A DNA stretch of 64,000 nt from assembly GCF_964204645.1 (NCBI RefSeq), contig NC_134026.1, positions 20,974,650-21,038,649 on the forward strand, in the 5' to 3' direction. The notes below the pieces were generated by a model. That model had not been told where the DNA came from and did no database searches. It worked only from the letters and a program-made list of their open reading frames with translations. The position numbers and the translations under genes were made by a program. The stretch is from Tubulanus polymorphus. Its lineage: Eukaryota > Nemertea > Palaeonemertea > Tubulaniformes > Tubulanidae. Positions 46,681 through 60,909 of the stretch are shown piece by piece. Each line of letters starts with the position of its first letter. Position 1 is the first letter of the stretch.

Positions 46681-47493
46681 AGGCTGGCTTATGTCGACAA
46701 GCAACGCGACGCCTACCAACTCCTACCGACGCAACTGAGAGCAACCGCGATCGCAGCCTAGCTTATGTCGACTGCGCCCCGATTCGCAGCAACTGAGGCC
46801 GACTAGCAGGTTACGAGATCCTCCTAGTTGCTTCCATGCTTATGTAGGTTACGATTACTGGCAAATGCAACGGCTCAAATGGTCACGTGATAAGCACTTC
46901 GAGAATAAATTTGAATTATTTTGAATTATTGGGAAATATATTTCTATTAGAAAAGCTATTTCTTTAAGATCTTAGTCTTTCTGATTCTGTTTTGATTACA
47001 ATGTGCTAGCGACATCATATAAAGATGGTCGCTCACACCATAATTCTACTAAATTTCATTTCTAGATCTTCGGTCCGGTCATCTGCCATGCTGAAGGTTT
47101 GTTTTACGTTTTGAACTACTTGAATTTGAAAGTTTATGACTAATTACGAATGACGCTAACTAGCGGCCATAATTTGTACTATGTATATGCGGTCTCTTAT
47201 TGGCTGGAACCCCTGCGCTCAGTTCCGTCGCATCGCAGACGAGCTTATGTCGGTTGCGATCGAAAGCAACTGTACTACCGTAGGCCTACCGTAGGCCGGA
47301 GTAGAACATGGGCAACAAGCCGGATACGGCTTGCTACGAGTCGGTAGGCGTCGGGTTGCCGTCACAAGCCGGCTTATGTCGAACCGATAGAGCAGCAACT
47401 GGCGGCCTCTCGTAGGCCGCTAGTTGCCGCTAATCGGCGATACACCTAGTTGCATCGGTAGGCGTCGCGTTGCTTGTCGACATAAGCCAGCCT
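46681..47493. mobile_element. GC-rich non-autonomous TIR element
   Basis: The 813-bp sequence has perfect inverted ends of 37 bp (46681-46717 and 47457-47493), starting AGGCTGGCTTATGTCGAC. Inside, GCTTATGTCG recurs near 46764, 47239 and 47371, and GCAACGCGACGCCTACC-like phrases repeat, as in subterminal transposase-binding arrays. The ends are much richer in GC than the flanks. No ORF of note and no clear target duplication is seen; the superfamily is not assigned. Confidence 0.75.
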
Positions 47494-48172
47494 GCGTTAT
47501 TCGAATTGATCATCGTTTCGTTCGATATTTCTAATTTCAAGGTATATGCAATCGCACACTATAGGCGAAAAAGCGTTGATCCTAGCGTGACTCCGAGGAA
47601 TCCATGATTCTAGCAACTCGGAGATCAATTTGAGTCACGGCAAAGAAATCGTCAAAGGTACAGCGCTAGTTCTGCCACCACTTTTTTGCGTGGTGTATAT
47701 GCTCAAAATTTTCTATATTCTATATCTTTGATTCCAAAACAAATGCTATGGTGCATTTGAAAAAAGGATCATTCCTTTTATTCTAGAAAACGTCGCTTAA
47801 AGCACTTACGCGCGTAAATAGTTGAACGATGATTATCCGATCGAAGCTTGTCATCGGCTGAATGTATTCTACGACGCCGGCTCCTTAAAATATGGAAAAA
47901 CCAAATTCACTGAATCAGTGTATTTTTTATTTACGTAGTTCATCTAAATTAATGCCAGATCAAAATAAATGAGATCTTATATACTGAAAATAGCGTAATG
48001 TAATTTTAAACGTTAATTCGTCGCTCATGGTGGGACCTTTTATTTCAAACTATATCACGTCACATGCATCCTCGCTTGCCAGGGTTAGCCCATAAAAATC
48101 TTGGGCAATGTAATTGACCAATGAAGGGTTTGCGGCAAGCTGTGTGTTGGCCTGAGCTTCGGCAGGCGGCAA
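47494..48172. other. Spacer between TIR element and Ig-like gene
   Basis: No exon is recognised. It should contain the 3' end of the Ig-like gene. Confidence 0.35.
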
Positions 48173-49297
48173 TCACGCCCTGGCAAGCTCGGTACGTTCG
48201 TCACGCGCGTACCTTAAATGGCGGTATTTTCTTCGGTATATACAGCAGATCGTGCACGCATAGATATTTGAGATGATCAGTAAAACAATAACCGAGCCCA
48301 TTGTGATTATGCTATACACCAGTTTATCAAAGTATCTATCTTTCATCAGCGAAGCTGAAACAACACGAATTTGAACCATGTCGTAAGCCGCGATCGCACA
48401 GATCAGGCCCTAATTTAGCCCGCGCCTGATCAGAAATCGTTGAAAAGAAAAGAATCATTGCCTGTCACAAGACAGGTAGGTCAGAGTCTAAATCGCACCT
48501 GATAAAACCACAAGGAAATATCATAATTCATGTTTACGTACTTATCTATGTAAAATAAATTTTGCAATAATTATCATCCGTTAGTTTTTTCCTTGTAGAT
48601 AAAGTTTTATTATCAGCGATTTTTTGGGCGAGTTCATTTTCTGTTCCAGCAGGAGATAGAATTAAATTCTGTGGTGTACTGGGGGACGTATGTGTTAGAT
48701 AGGAGGAATATTGCGCATGCTTATGTCTTCACAAGGAACAAGTTTCCTATAAGACTATGCACGCATCCAAAATCGCACCATACACCGTTCTCCAAAATAA
48801 ATAGAAATGATTTTTGGCAACTTTCAGCAGTTGGATAAAAAAGAGCAAAATAATTAGGGGATCTTCTTCCTACCAATTTATTTTCCGCGTAACATTATTA
48901 GGGCCGGGGAGATTTTAGGTACCGGTGAAAATTATAAGCCTATTCAGATCTATGTTATTTTTAGTGGTCCGGTCCCGTGCCTTTGCATTGAGGATTTCAA
49001 AATACCGAAAACAGATTGCGAAGACTCATCTCCTCGGGATTTTCCGACTGAGCATTCTAACATGATTTATGTATTTAGGAAATAACGGTTCTAGATAATA
49101 GTAATAGGGGTTTAGTTGGTTCAAGCCAAAGGTCGAAAGGTCGAGCTCGTAAAAAATGAAAAACATGAAAATAATAACAATTTCTACTTGAATTAGTCGC
49201 GAAACTCATAAAAAATGAAAAATAATTCTCACACGCTCGAATTTATTTTTCATTTTTACTCGCTAGAAAAAGTGTAAGTAAAGTGTGAGTGAAATAA

Positions 49298-49333
<36 letters not shown>

Positions 49334-52300
49334 ATTTACATGAATTTTATATAAGTAATAGGAAAAGTGGGCTTTCAAAAAGTGTGAGTAAAGTGTGAGT
49401 GAAATAATTCATATTTAAATCATTGAATATTTATATTTATATGCGTTGGATTCATTTTAATAAAAGTTTTGTTATTGAAATGAAGAAAGAAGAAGAAGAA
49501 CCCAACTTCAAAATCGAAATAAAAGAAACCAATAAATTATTTTCACAGTTTAACATTAAAAATTATATTTCAGCAACAAATTTAGTGCCCGCAAGGTATT
49601 ATAAAATTGATAATATTACTATGATTAATCAAATATTATCAAATGAAACATATTTAATTACTGAACTAGTAGATACTTTTGATAATGGAATAAAAAATCC
49701 TAAAATATTCAATACAGTTTTAAATTTTAAAGGAATTTTAGATGAAAACATAATTAATATTCTTAAAACTCCTTTCAATGAAAAAAAAGTGATATAATAC
49801 TTTCTAAAGATTACAATGATTTGATTAACTTAATAATTGAAAAAAGACAATTATATTATTTCAATTTTGATAATAAACAAATTATCTATAATGAAAATTC
49901 ATCAAATATTGGTATTCAATGTGAATTAGATAATGAAAAATCATTTAAAGATATTGCAGTTCAATGTAATTTAGATGATGAATTTAGAAAATTCAATCCT
50001 AATGAAAAAATTCATTGTTATTGCGGAGGTAAATATTCAAAATCACATAAATCAAAGCATTATGAAACAATTAAACATAAAAACTGGCGTAAAGAGTAAC
50101 AATTCTACATTAAAAATAAATTAAATAGTCAAATAATTATTGAATTGAGTTAAATGATTTAAATATCTAATAGACTGTTAAAATGATAAATTGTTTGACA
50201 GTTGAAATGATAAATTGTTTGACAGTTGAAATGATAAATTGTTTGACAGTTGAAATGATAAATTGTTTGACAGTTGAAATGATAAATTGTTTGACAGTTG
50301 AAATGATAAATTGTTTGACAGTTGAAATGATAAATTGTTTGACAGTTGAAATGATAAATTGTTTGACAGTTGAAATGATAAATTGTTTTACAGTTGAAAT
50401 GATAAATTGTTTGACAGTTGAAATGATAAATTGTTTGACGGTTGAAATGATAAATTGTTCGACTGTTAAAATGTTAAATTGTTTGACAGTTGAAATGATA
50501 AATTGTTTGATAGTTGAAATGTTAAATTGTTTTACAGTTGAAATGATAAATTGTTTGACAGTTGAAATGATAAATTGTTAGACAGTTGAAATGATAAATT
50601 ATTTGACTGTTAAAATGTTAAATTGTTCGACTGTTGAAATGTTTAATTGTTCGACTGTTGAAATGTTAAATTGTTTGACAGTTGAAATGATAAATTGTTT
50701 GGCAGTTGAAATGATAAATTGTTTGACAGTTGAAATGATAAATTGTTTGACAGTTGAAATGATAAATTGTTTGACAGTTGAAATTATAAATTGTTTGACA
50801 GTTGAAATGATAAATATTTTAAATAGATTCAATAAAAAAAACATTAGAATTGAATAAGTTAGTGTTGTTAAAGAGACCTATTGTTTTTCTAATGTTTTTC
50901 TAATATTTCTAGAGCGTGTGAGAATTATTTTTCATTTTTTTATGAGTTTCGCGACTAATTCAAGTAGAAATTGTTATTATTTTCATGTTTTTCATTTTTT
51001 ACGAGCTCGACCTTTCGACCTTTGGCTTGAACCAACTAAACCCCTATTACTGATAACCTTATCGATACTTGTTTGCTGCGTGAATAGGGACGCCGATATC
51101 GGTGCAGGTTTCGGAACTAAAGATAGAAATTAATTTTCATTTGATAAATCAACATAGCTAGGTCAGAGCTAGAAAACAGAGTGCAAAGACTCATCTCGTC
51201 GGGATTTTCCGACTGAGCATTCTAACATGATTTATGTATTTAGGAAATAACGGTTCTAGAAAATCGTACCGATACTTGTTTGCTGTGTGACTAGGGATGC
51301 CGATGTTGGTGCAGGTTTCGTAACTAAAAATAGAAATCAATTTTCATTTGATAAATCAACATAGCTAGGTCGGAGTCTCGTTTGCATCTAATGAAAACCA
51401 CAAGGAAATGTTCAAATCATCTAATTAAATACTTTATATCATTTACCCGAATTCAAATTCCCTGTTTCTACTTAGTCGATTCTATATACTGATTCTGTAT
51501 CTACACACATTTTTTGGTTATGTTAACTGAATATCGATTGACCAATCTTTGTCTATATTTACCTATTTTCAAATCATCCGGCCAGGTGTTCCAGAATTGA
51601 CAGCGCCAGTAGCCCACATAATTGTAATCAGCCTGGCTGATTCTTACGGAAAGTATGCCAACATCGACATCACACAATTCCTAAAAAAAACGTCCATTAT
51701 ATCGCAATTATGCTTTCGTCAATAACCAAACTCACCATACAATCAACCTACGCGTAGTATGTTTAAACTAAAACTACTTTATTTCTAGAACTTTAACTAG
51801 AAAATCTGATCTGTCATCTTTGTAGTAGCTTTTATTCTTAAACGTTAACGATCATGAAATGTGTAAGATGTATACATTTTCGACTATAGTCGACTAACTC
51901 AACTCAAGGTGGCCCAGTCTGCTGCGGGGGACTCCCCCACAAAAAGTTTTGAAATTCTAAAATCCAATCTCCCCAACAAGCGAGGTTAAATGGAGCAACA
52001 CACTGACTATTCGCCCTACAGTTGTTTATTTCGGTTTTCTAGTTCTAAGTATGGAAGTTTCATGTTAGGAAAAGAATGATTCAATTTGATGAACTACATG
52101 AAAATCAGTTTACCATTTCCACAGTCTGTTGGAAAGGCGGAACACACGCCTCAGCCACCGTTTCGAAAAGCGTGGTTCCTGGCCGTTTATGTCGCAGTAA
52201 GAACGGACCAGTTTCATTATTGCAGATATTGTTGCGACGGCAAGTTATCTGCACGCTGTCACCATCGTACGCAGATGTTGCATTCATGTAGATTGAAACG

Positions 52301-52764
52301 TTTCCTATAAAACATATCACAATAAGATTGACAAGTCGAAAAGAAGTAAAAGATTTGCTGGTGTCCAGGACAGGAGATGCGCGTCAACCAAGCATTCAAA
52401 ATAAATCGAGTAAAAATGAAAGTTGGTTTTTGCCAGGGCGGAAAAAAAACGAAAAATCATATAACAAAAACCAATCTTTTTATAATCTTTGTGCTCCGTA
52501 ATGTTTTTATCAGGGTGCATAAACGAAGTTTTCGTCTTTTTGCGTTACAAGTTTCTTGCATTTTCCGGTCGTATAGAAAATAATGCATGGCCCTTAATCA
52601 GACACTACCTGAGATCATGGATAAATCTGGTGCAAAACATTTGCCACATCACTTGTGTGAGGCCTAGTGTGAGGTAAATGAGGGGCACATTTAAACTCAC
52701 CCAGTTTAGTAGATGATTCTACTGACGAAAACATGATTAGTATGACTAACAAACTAAAATCCAT
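48173..52764 (-). CDS. Small single-pass Ig-like membrane protein
   Basis: Four exons (52701-52764, 52114-52304, 51563-51680, 48173-48354) join in consistent phase to give 184 residues. The signal peptide is MDFSLLVILIMFSSVESS. The ectodomain has one Ig-like fold: SVQITCRRNNIC supplies the B-strand Cys and DYNYVGYWRCQF the F-strand Y-x-C, with extra cysteines and N-glycosylation sites (NVS, NAT, NET). The last exon has the transmembrane helix (LVYSIITMGSVIVLLIISNIY) and a short basic tail ending ARDERTELARA. No ITAM, ITIM or PDZ motif is obvious. The 3.2-kb last intron holds a mobile element (49100-51051). It resembles small variable-type Ig receptors of invertebrates; the partner is unknown. 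Confidence 0.72.
49441..50099 (+). pseudogene. Element-encoded zinc-finger protein, frameshifted (copy 2)
   Basis: The reading frame begins at ATG 49441 and matches the ORF at 14327 in copy 1. Relative to copy 1 a base is missing in an A-run near 49786, so the frame stops at TAA 49795-49797. The remaining C-terminal part is open in another frame to 50099. It retains an intact CCHH-type motif, CYCGGKYSKSHKSKHYE followed by a further His. The break differs from that in copy 1, so both copies were probably intact when they diverged. No known family is recognised. Confidence 0.7.
50172..50815. repeat. 24-bp minisatellite, open in both directions
   Basis: There are about 26 copies of a 24-bp unit (GATAAATTGTTTGACAGTTG plus AAAT) with few variants. 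As 24 is a multiple of three, the plus strand reads MINCLTVE repeatedly and the minus strand reads FIISTVKQ repeatedly, both nearly without stops. It lies right after the zinc-finger ORF in element copy 2. Confidence 0.9.
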
Positions 52765-53139
52765 TGCAGACCCATTCGCACTAAGGTCATGTCTGGAAAT
52801 AATTTCCTATTTGAAGCTTTTTATCATGCCTTTTGAATCAGTAATTGATGTTTGATTGGATTTAGATATGTTTATTTCTATATAGGGGCTATTTGTAGCG
52901 AAACTATCTGTCTATAATTGGCAAAATATTGAGCCTGTGACAACTGGCGGTGGTTTTTCAGTGGCAGACAAATCTGAAAAGAAAGTGGAAGTTTTAGAAA
53001 TCTATTTGGGATTAGAAAATGTTCCAAAATGTTACTGAACGAGGTAGAAATAATAACGTACGCGTTACAAAAGAAAAAGACATAGCAAAATTTAACGCCG
53101 ATGCTGAAGGCAGGCACCTCCGAAACCACAGCGAGACGA

Positions 53140-53207
53140 GCGTCAAAAATGTCCTCTGGTAAGCGAGGTAACCTCAAGATGGCGGTAGCGTACGGTCCTA
53201 AACAAAG
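53140..53207 (+). promoter_or_regulatory. DPH1 promoter with YY1/TISU-like site
   Basis: CAAGATGGCGGTA at 53176-53188 is close to the TISU/YY1 consensus. It lies 29 bases upstream of the DPH1 start, and its ATG is out of frame with DPH1. Confidence 0.5.
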
Positions 53208-56200
53208 ATGGACGCCGTGGATGAAAAACTTCCCGTGGTCGTATCTGCGACTGCAAAAAACAGGCGCAGGGTTTTTACTGGAGGGAAAGGTAAGGCCTTA
53301 ATCTATCGTAGATATTTTTCTTGATGGCTAGAAATCGTATTCAGCGCTTGTTATAATCGCGTTTACGCGTGAACGCGTTTCCAACGATCGCACATCACTA
53401 CACTACACAGACCTAATCGTTGGTGGTAAGCTTTTTTAAGAGGTTGGGCTTTATGAAAATACCTGACCACAGACAAGTTATTGCCTACCAGGCCCCACGA
53501 CCATCCAAGTCCCATCTGTCCATTGTTGATCAGACCAATCAGATTGATCATACCTTCTTCAATTCTTCATTCAATTGATTATTTCAATGTTGTTGTAGAC
53601 GCGACGGGGTTTGGAATTCCATTTGGTTGAAATAATTAGTTACTCTTCATAATTTACTACCGTCTAAGTAAATTATTTGTTTGGCTAGGCCTGCTCTAGT
53701 ATCACTATCAGGGCATTTTTAAGCTTGCAGAGCTGTGGCGTAGAGGCGGCATGGAGGGGGCCAGGCTGCATATATTTTAATGACTCTTGATGCATTTGTT
53801 TAACCCCAGAGACCAGTATCTCAATTTGCACTGGTACCGCAGAAAACTAAAAGCGACTGCAGTTTGGGTGGTAAATGTTAGGCCTACCATATTAGCGTCT
53901 AATATTATATGTTTCTTTGATTGACAGGTGTTCGAAAGTTGGCTCATCAAGTTCCTGATGATATTCTTAATGATCCACAGATAAACAAAGCAATAGCTCA
54001 GGTAACACATCTTAACTAGGTACCGTATGAGAAGCGTATGGACAATGAGTTGTGGACAATGTCATAGCCTCCCTTTGCTGTAACAATGGCTAGATATCAG
54101 GCTAGCCTACTGGTACCGATGAGCAATCTTTGGTTACTTTGATTAGCTTGAATTTTCATTGCAGCTTCCTGAAAATTACAACTTCGAAATACACAAAACC
54201 ATATGGAGAGTAAGAAGCACGAATGCAAAGAGAGGTATGTCTATTAGGCCTATGCATTTAAGTTGATATTTCATCATGATATGAATAGTGAAATTAATGG
54301 TAATATTGAAATGAAAGAAATATATCAATGATGATTATTCCAGCCGACACAATTGAGATTTTGACATCCTTCTTGGCATGGCCTCTGGAGTTTTGATGGT
54401 GTTCTTGATAAAGTCCAGTCCATTAAAATTTAATATGTATTTTCTAGACACTTGTTTTCTTTCATTTCAGTTGCTCTGCAGTTCCCCGAAGGATTACTCA
54501 TATTCGCCTGCACGATAGCGGATATCATTGAAAGGTTCGTGTCTGAAAAATGAAATGCATTATTAACTCTTTTAACTGGCTCCATCAAATGGGGACAATT
54601 ATGATGAAATTGAACACAAAGGCAAAACGATGCCACAGTCTAGAGTTTTTCAAAAAAAACGTACGAAAGAGTTAAAGCATTTCTCAAATTGTTGTCTATA
54701 TATAGACTTTTAACCTCAGTAGGTGGCTGGAATGATGAAAACCTGGATTTTGTTTTAGATTTCACTTCAAGTGATTAGATGGGTACTTTGTACTATTGAA
54801 TGTCCTGGCCAAATATAAGTTACCTGGTTTCGTAACGATTTGAGCTAACCACATATTAGCTGTAAACTCACAATTCTCATTTTCATTGTGAGAGAGTGCA
54901 CACAGTGGCCGAGAGATTTGACCATCAGTCCCTGTTCAATCATGGGTTTGATTCTTCGTGGTTTCTTTTCTGGCCTCTCGCCCAAAAATAGGGAAAAAGA
55001 AACTTTGAACCTGATGATTTGATTGATTTGGTTTGATGATTATCAAATGATCATAATGCCCTGAGGAGGTCAGCTGCTCAAAAGTAAGAGTTGACAAAGT
55101 GACATTTAAAACTTCATTGTTACCATGGTATTCATTTGACAAATATAACTTTAACCAACTTTTGAGCAACTTACCCCTGATTGCTGTTCATTTGGTTGAA
55201 TGATGGAAAAATGTGATACAAATTAGAGCCTTGATTGTTATTCTATTCTATATTTGGAGTAACGTTCTTTTTATCGTATTGTTTATGAAGGTTTACCAGC
55301 GCCGACACATTGATTATGGGTGATGTGACGTACGGCGCTTGTTGCGTCGACGATTACTCGGCGAAGGCTCTTGGCGCTGAATTGATGGTTCATTACGGAC
55401 ACAGTTGTCTCATACCGATCGATAAAACGGAGGGAATTCAAATGTTGTACGTTTTCGTCGACATCAAAATCGATCCGAAACATTTCATTGATACGGTGAA
55501 GCACAATTTCGTGCCCGGGACGTCACTTGCAATGGTCAGCACGATACAGTTCGTTACAACGTTACAGGTTTGTCTATTTTTAGTAATAATGCTGATAATT
55601 TATTGCCATAATTCCCATATGAAATATGGCTCTTTAGCTTACAAATGAAGATGCATGAATTAAAGAAAATTATGTAAAACAACAATTAGACATAAAGGAG
55701 TACTTTAGAATAAACTTTAACAAGCCACAGACAACGGTTCTTGGGCTCAGGCTCAAATTTGGAACTCTGAAATTCCCATGCATTAGTTTTCATTGCATTT
55801 TTGATATGTTGTATCTAGGGCCAATAATTGAATTTTGACACAACTTTCTGAAATTCAAGGTGTCGTGCAACAACAAAAAACAGTTTTTAGTGCCTAGTTC
55901 TGCCACTAGCTTGTGCACTAGCTAGGCCCATTCTTTTCACTGCACAACTAGACCTCCATGCTAACTTTGAACCCAAGTTTCACAAAGACAGACATACAAA
56001 AAGGGTCTTGTAAGCCTGAAAACCAATAATTCTATCTACGTAATTCTATGGAATTATTGTGTTTCAGTCAGTGAAAGAAAATTTGAGTGACGATTTCAAA
56101 ATCACGATTCCACAGTCAAAACCTCTGTCTCCTGGTGAAATTCTCGGCTGTACATCACCGAAACTGGATGGAGTTGATGCTTTAATGTGAGTTGCTTTAC

Positions 56201-58023
56201 TTCATCGAATAATAGATCCGATGATGTTGGTTCCTTGCAGCTTTCCGGTAAAATGTGTAAACTTTTGCGGCATTGACCAGGGGCCGGTTACATAGTCATA
56301 AGATAGTCTTAAGATTTAAGACCACTTATGGACTAAAGTCTCGACTGTGCAACTGGCCCCTGAAGCCTTACCTGGTTGTTATGCCGTTATTCAGGATAAT
56401 GGCATACTGGGGCAGGTCAACATCCTGAATATTCAATGAATGATACGCATGGAATGAAGTTAGTGTACATTGAAATTTCTAAAACTTCTATTTTCAGATA
56501 TTTGGGTGATGGGCGCTTTCATTTGGAATCAATTATGATCGCAAATCCACACGTACAAGCTTACAGGTACTGGTGGTTGAGATAGATGTTGTTGATAACA
56601 ATGATACATTCTTTAGCTCCCTGATTTGAACTGATAACCAAAAAACCTGGTTCCTTGCAAACGTGCGAAAAACTTGCTGTGTAGCTTTCATTATGTCTGC
56701 ATTCTAGTTTTCATGTTAAGGTTGACAATCTTATTTTTCTGTCGTCTGCAGGTATGACCCTTACAGTAAAGTATTCTCTCAGGAGTACTATGACATCGAA
56801 AAGATGAAACACAATCGAAAGTGTGCGATAGATCAAGCTAAAAACGCGAATAAGTTCGGCATCATATTCGGGACATTAGGAAGACAAGGATCACCTAACA
56901 TATTAGAGGTTCGTCACACGATATCTGAAACGTGAGCTAACAATAATTCTAAACTAGGGGTCCAGGGAATGATCAACAAATTGGCAATTTCAATATTCGT
57001 GAATAATGAATCAGTTCCCTAGATATAGTTAGCGAACATAGTTACAAGTAAGTGGACTCGGTGCAGTTCATTGCTGACTTGATGAAAATTCATCAAAGTT
57101 CGTGGTCCTTAAGTGGGATTATTAAGCAATTTTTCCGACTACTAAAACCATCGGTTGAGTCTGCTTTATGGATTTTTAAATTCATTTTCCATGAAATACC
57201 AGTACCTGTATCTTTTCTTCTAGCACCTCAAAAATAGGATCAAAGCTATTGGAAAGTCGTACATAACAATCCTGCTATCTGAAATATTTCCCGAAAAACT
57301 TAAACAATTCAAAGATGTTGATGCGTAAGTAGTAAATAATGTTCTCCATTCTTTCGTTTGGTTGGCCAATAGAGGAATGCTGTTAATTTGATATTTATTT
57401 TACAGTTTCATCCAGATAGCTTGTCCAAGATTATCCATCGATTGGGGAACTGCATTTGACAAGCCTTTACTCACGCCTTATGAGGTAAATATTTTTCTTT
57501 AGAGCAATCATTTGCATAGTTTGACTGATTTGAGCCAAATACTACAGATTTTTTTTTGTTGTAGTATTTTTAGGGTAGGAAAACCCTCATGTTCTGAGTT
57601 TTAGCCCTTGGCCCCTCAAATTTTAAAAATAAGACTGATTCATTGTTCTATTTGCTAAGAGGGAAGAGTGATCAAGATAGCTTGTAATTTCAAATTTATC
57701 GTGTATTAATATTTTTCCAGGCATCGGTCGTATTAGACAGTATTGAATGGCAGGATACCTACCCGATGGACTTCTATGCGAACAACAGCTTAGGAGCGTG
57801 GACGGTCAATCACGAATCACATCGGCCCGCTCGACCCGCGCGTGCCAAACTGCAAAAAACTCTCCCTAATGCCAAACGTAAAGATGAACCTGCTGTCGAT
57901 ACCGGGACAACTGCGGATATAAGCGCTAGTGTCGATACAAGCTCTGGAATAAGTGACGATACAAAGAGTAAAGAAAGTTGTGGAAAATGTGACGATTGCG
58001 ACTGTAATGTGCCTCAATATTGA
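53208..58023 (+). CDS. DPH1: DPH1, 2-(3-amino-3-carboxypropyl)histidine synthase subunit 1
   Basis: Together with DPH2 this enzyme catalyses the first step of diphthamide synthesis on elongation factor 2, using S-adenosylmethionine and a 4Fe-4S cluster. Eleven exons total 1395 nt (464 residues; the human protein is about 443): 53208-53289, 53928-54001, 54165-54234, 54471-54534, 55291-55567, 56068-56186, 56498-56566, 56752-56908, 57224-57324, 57406-57484 and 57721-58023. All have GT-AG junctions and agreeing phase. Motifs include [75 protein letters not shown] and [10 protein letters not shown], holding the three conserved cluster cysteines. The C-terminal tail ends in a Cys/Asp-rich stretch ([10 protein letters not shown]), as in other animals. 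AATAAA follows at 58026. Confidence 0.96.

Positions 58024-60909
<2,886 letters not shown>

Larger units (their letters stand above)
49100..51051. mobile_element. AT-rich TIR element, copy 2
   Basis: The 1952-bp element starts AGTAATAGGGG and ends CCCCTATTACT. Its inverted ends are about 138 bp and near-perfect (49100-49237 and about 50914-51051). Flanks are GATAAT (49094-49099) and GATAAC (51052-51057), a 6-bp duplication with one change. It shares its termini, upstream direct repeats and zinc-finger ORF with the element at 13810-16493. In place of the small ORFs and palindromes it has a 24-bp minisatellite. It sits in the last intron of the Ig-like gene. Confidence 0.85.
49009..51380. repeat. 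Tandem host duplication split by the second AT-rich element
   Basis: Bases about 49020-49099 plus 51052-51180 form one unit of about 210 bp, and about 51185-51380 a second. Shared phrases are CGGGATTTTCCGACTGAGCA, AAATAACGGTTCTAGA and GATACTTGTTTGCTG. Element copy 2 lies in the first unit only, so the second unit is a natural empty site. Confidence 0.85.
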
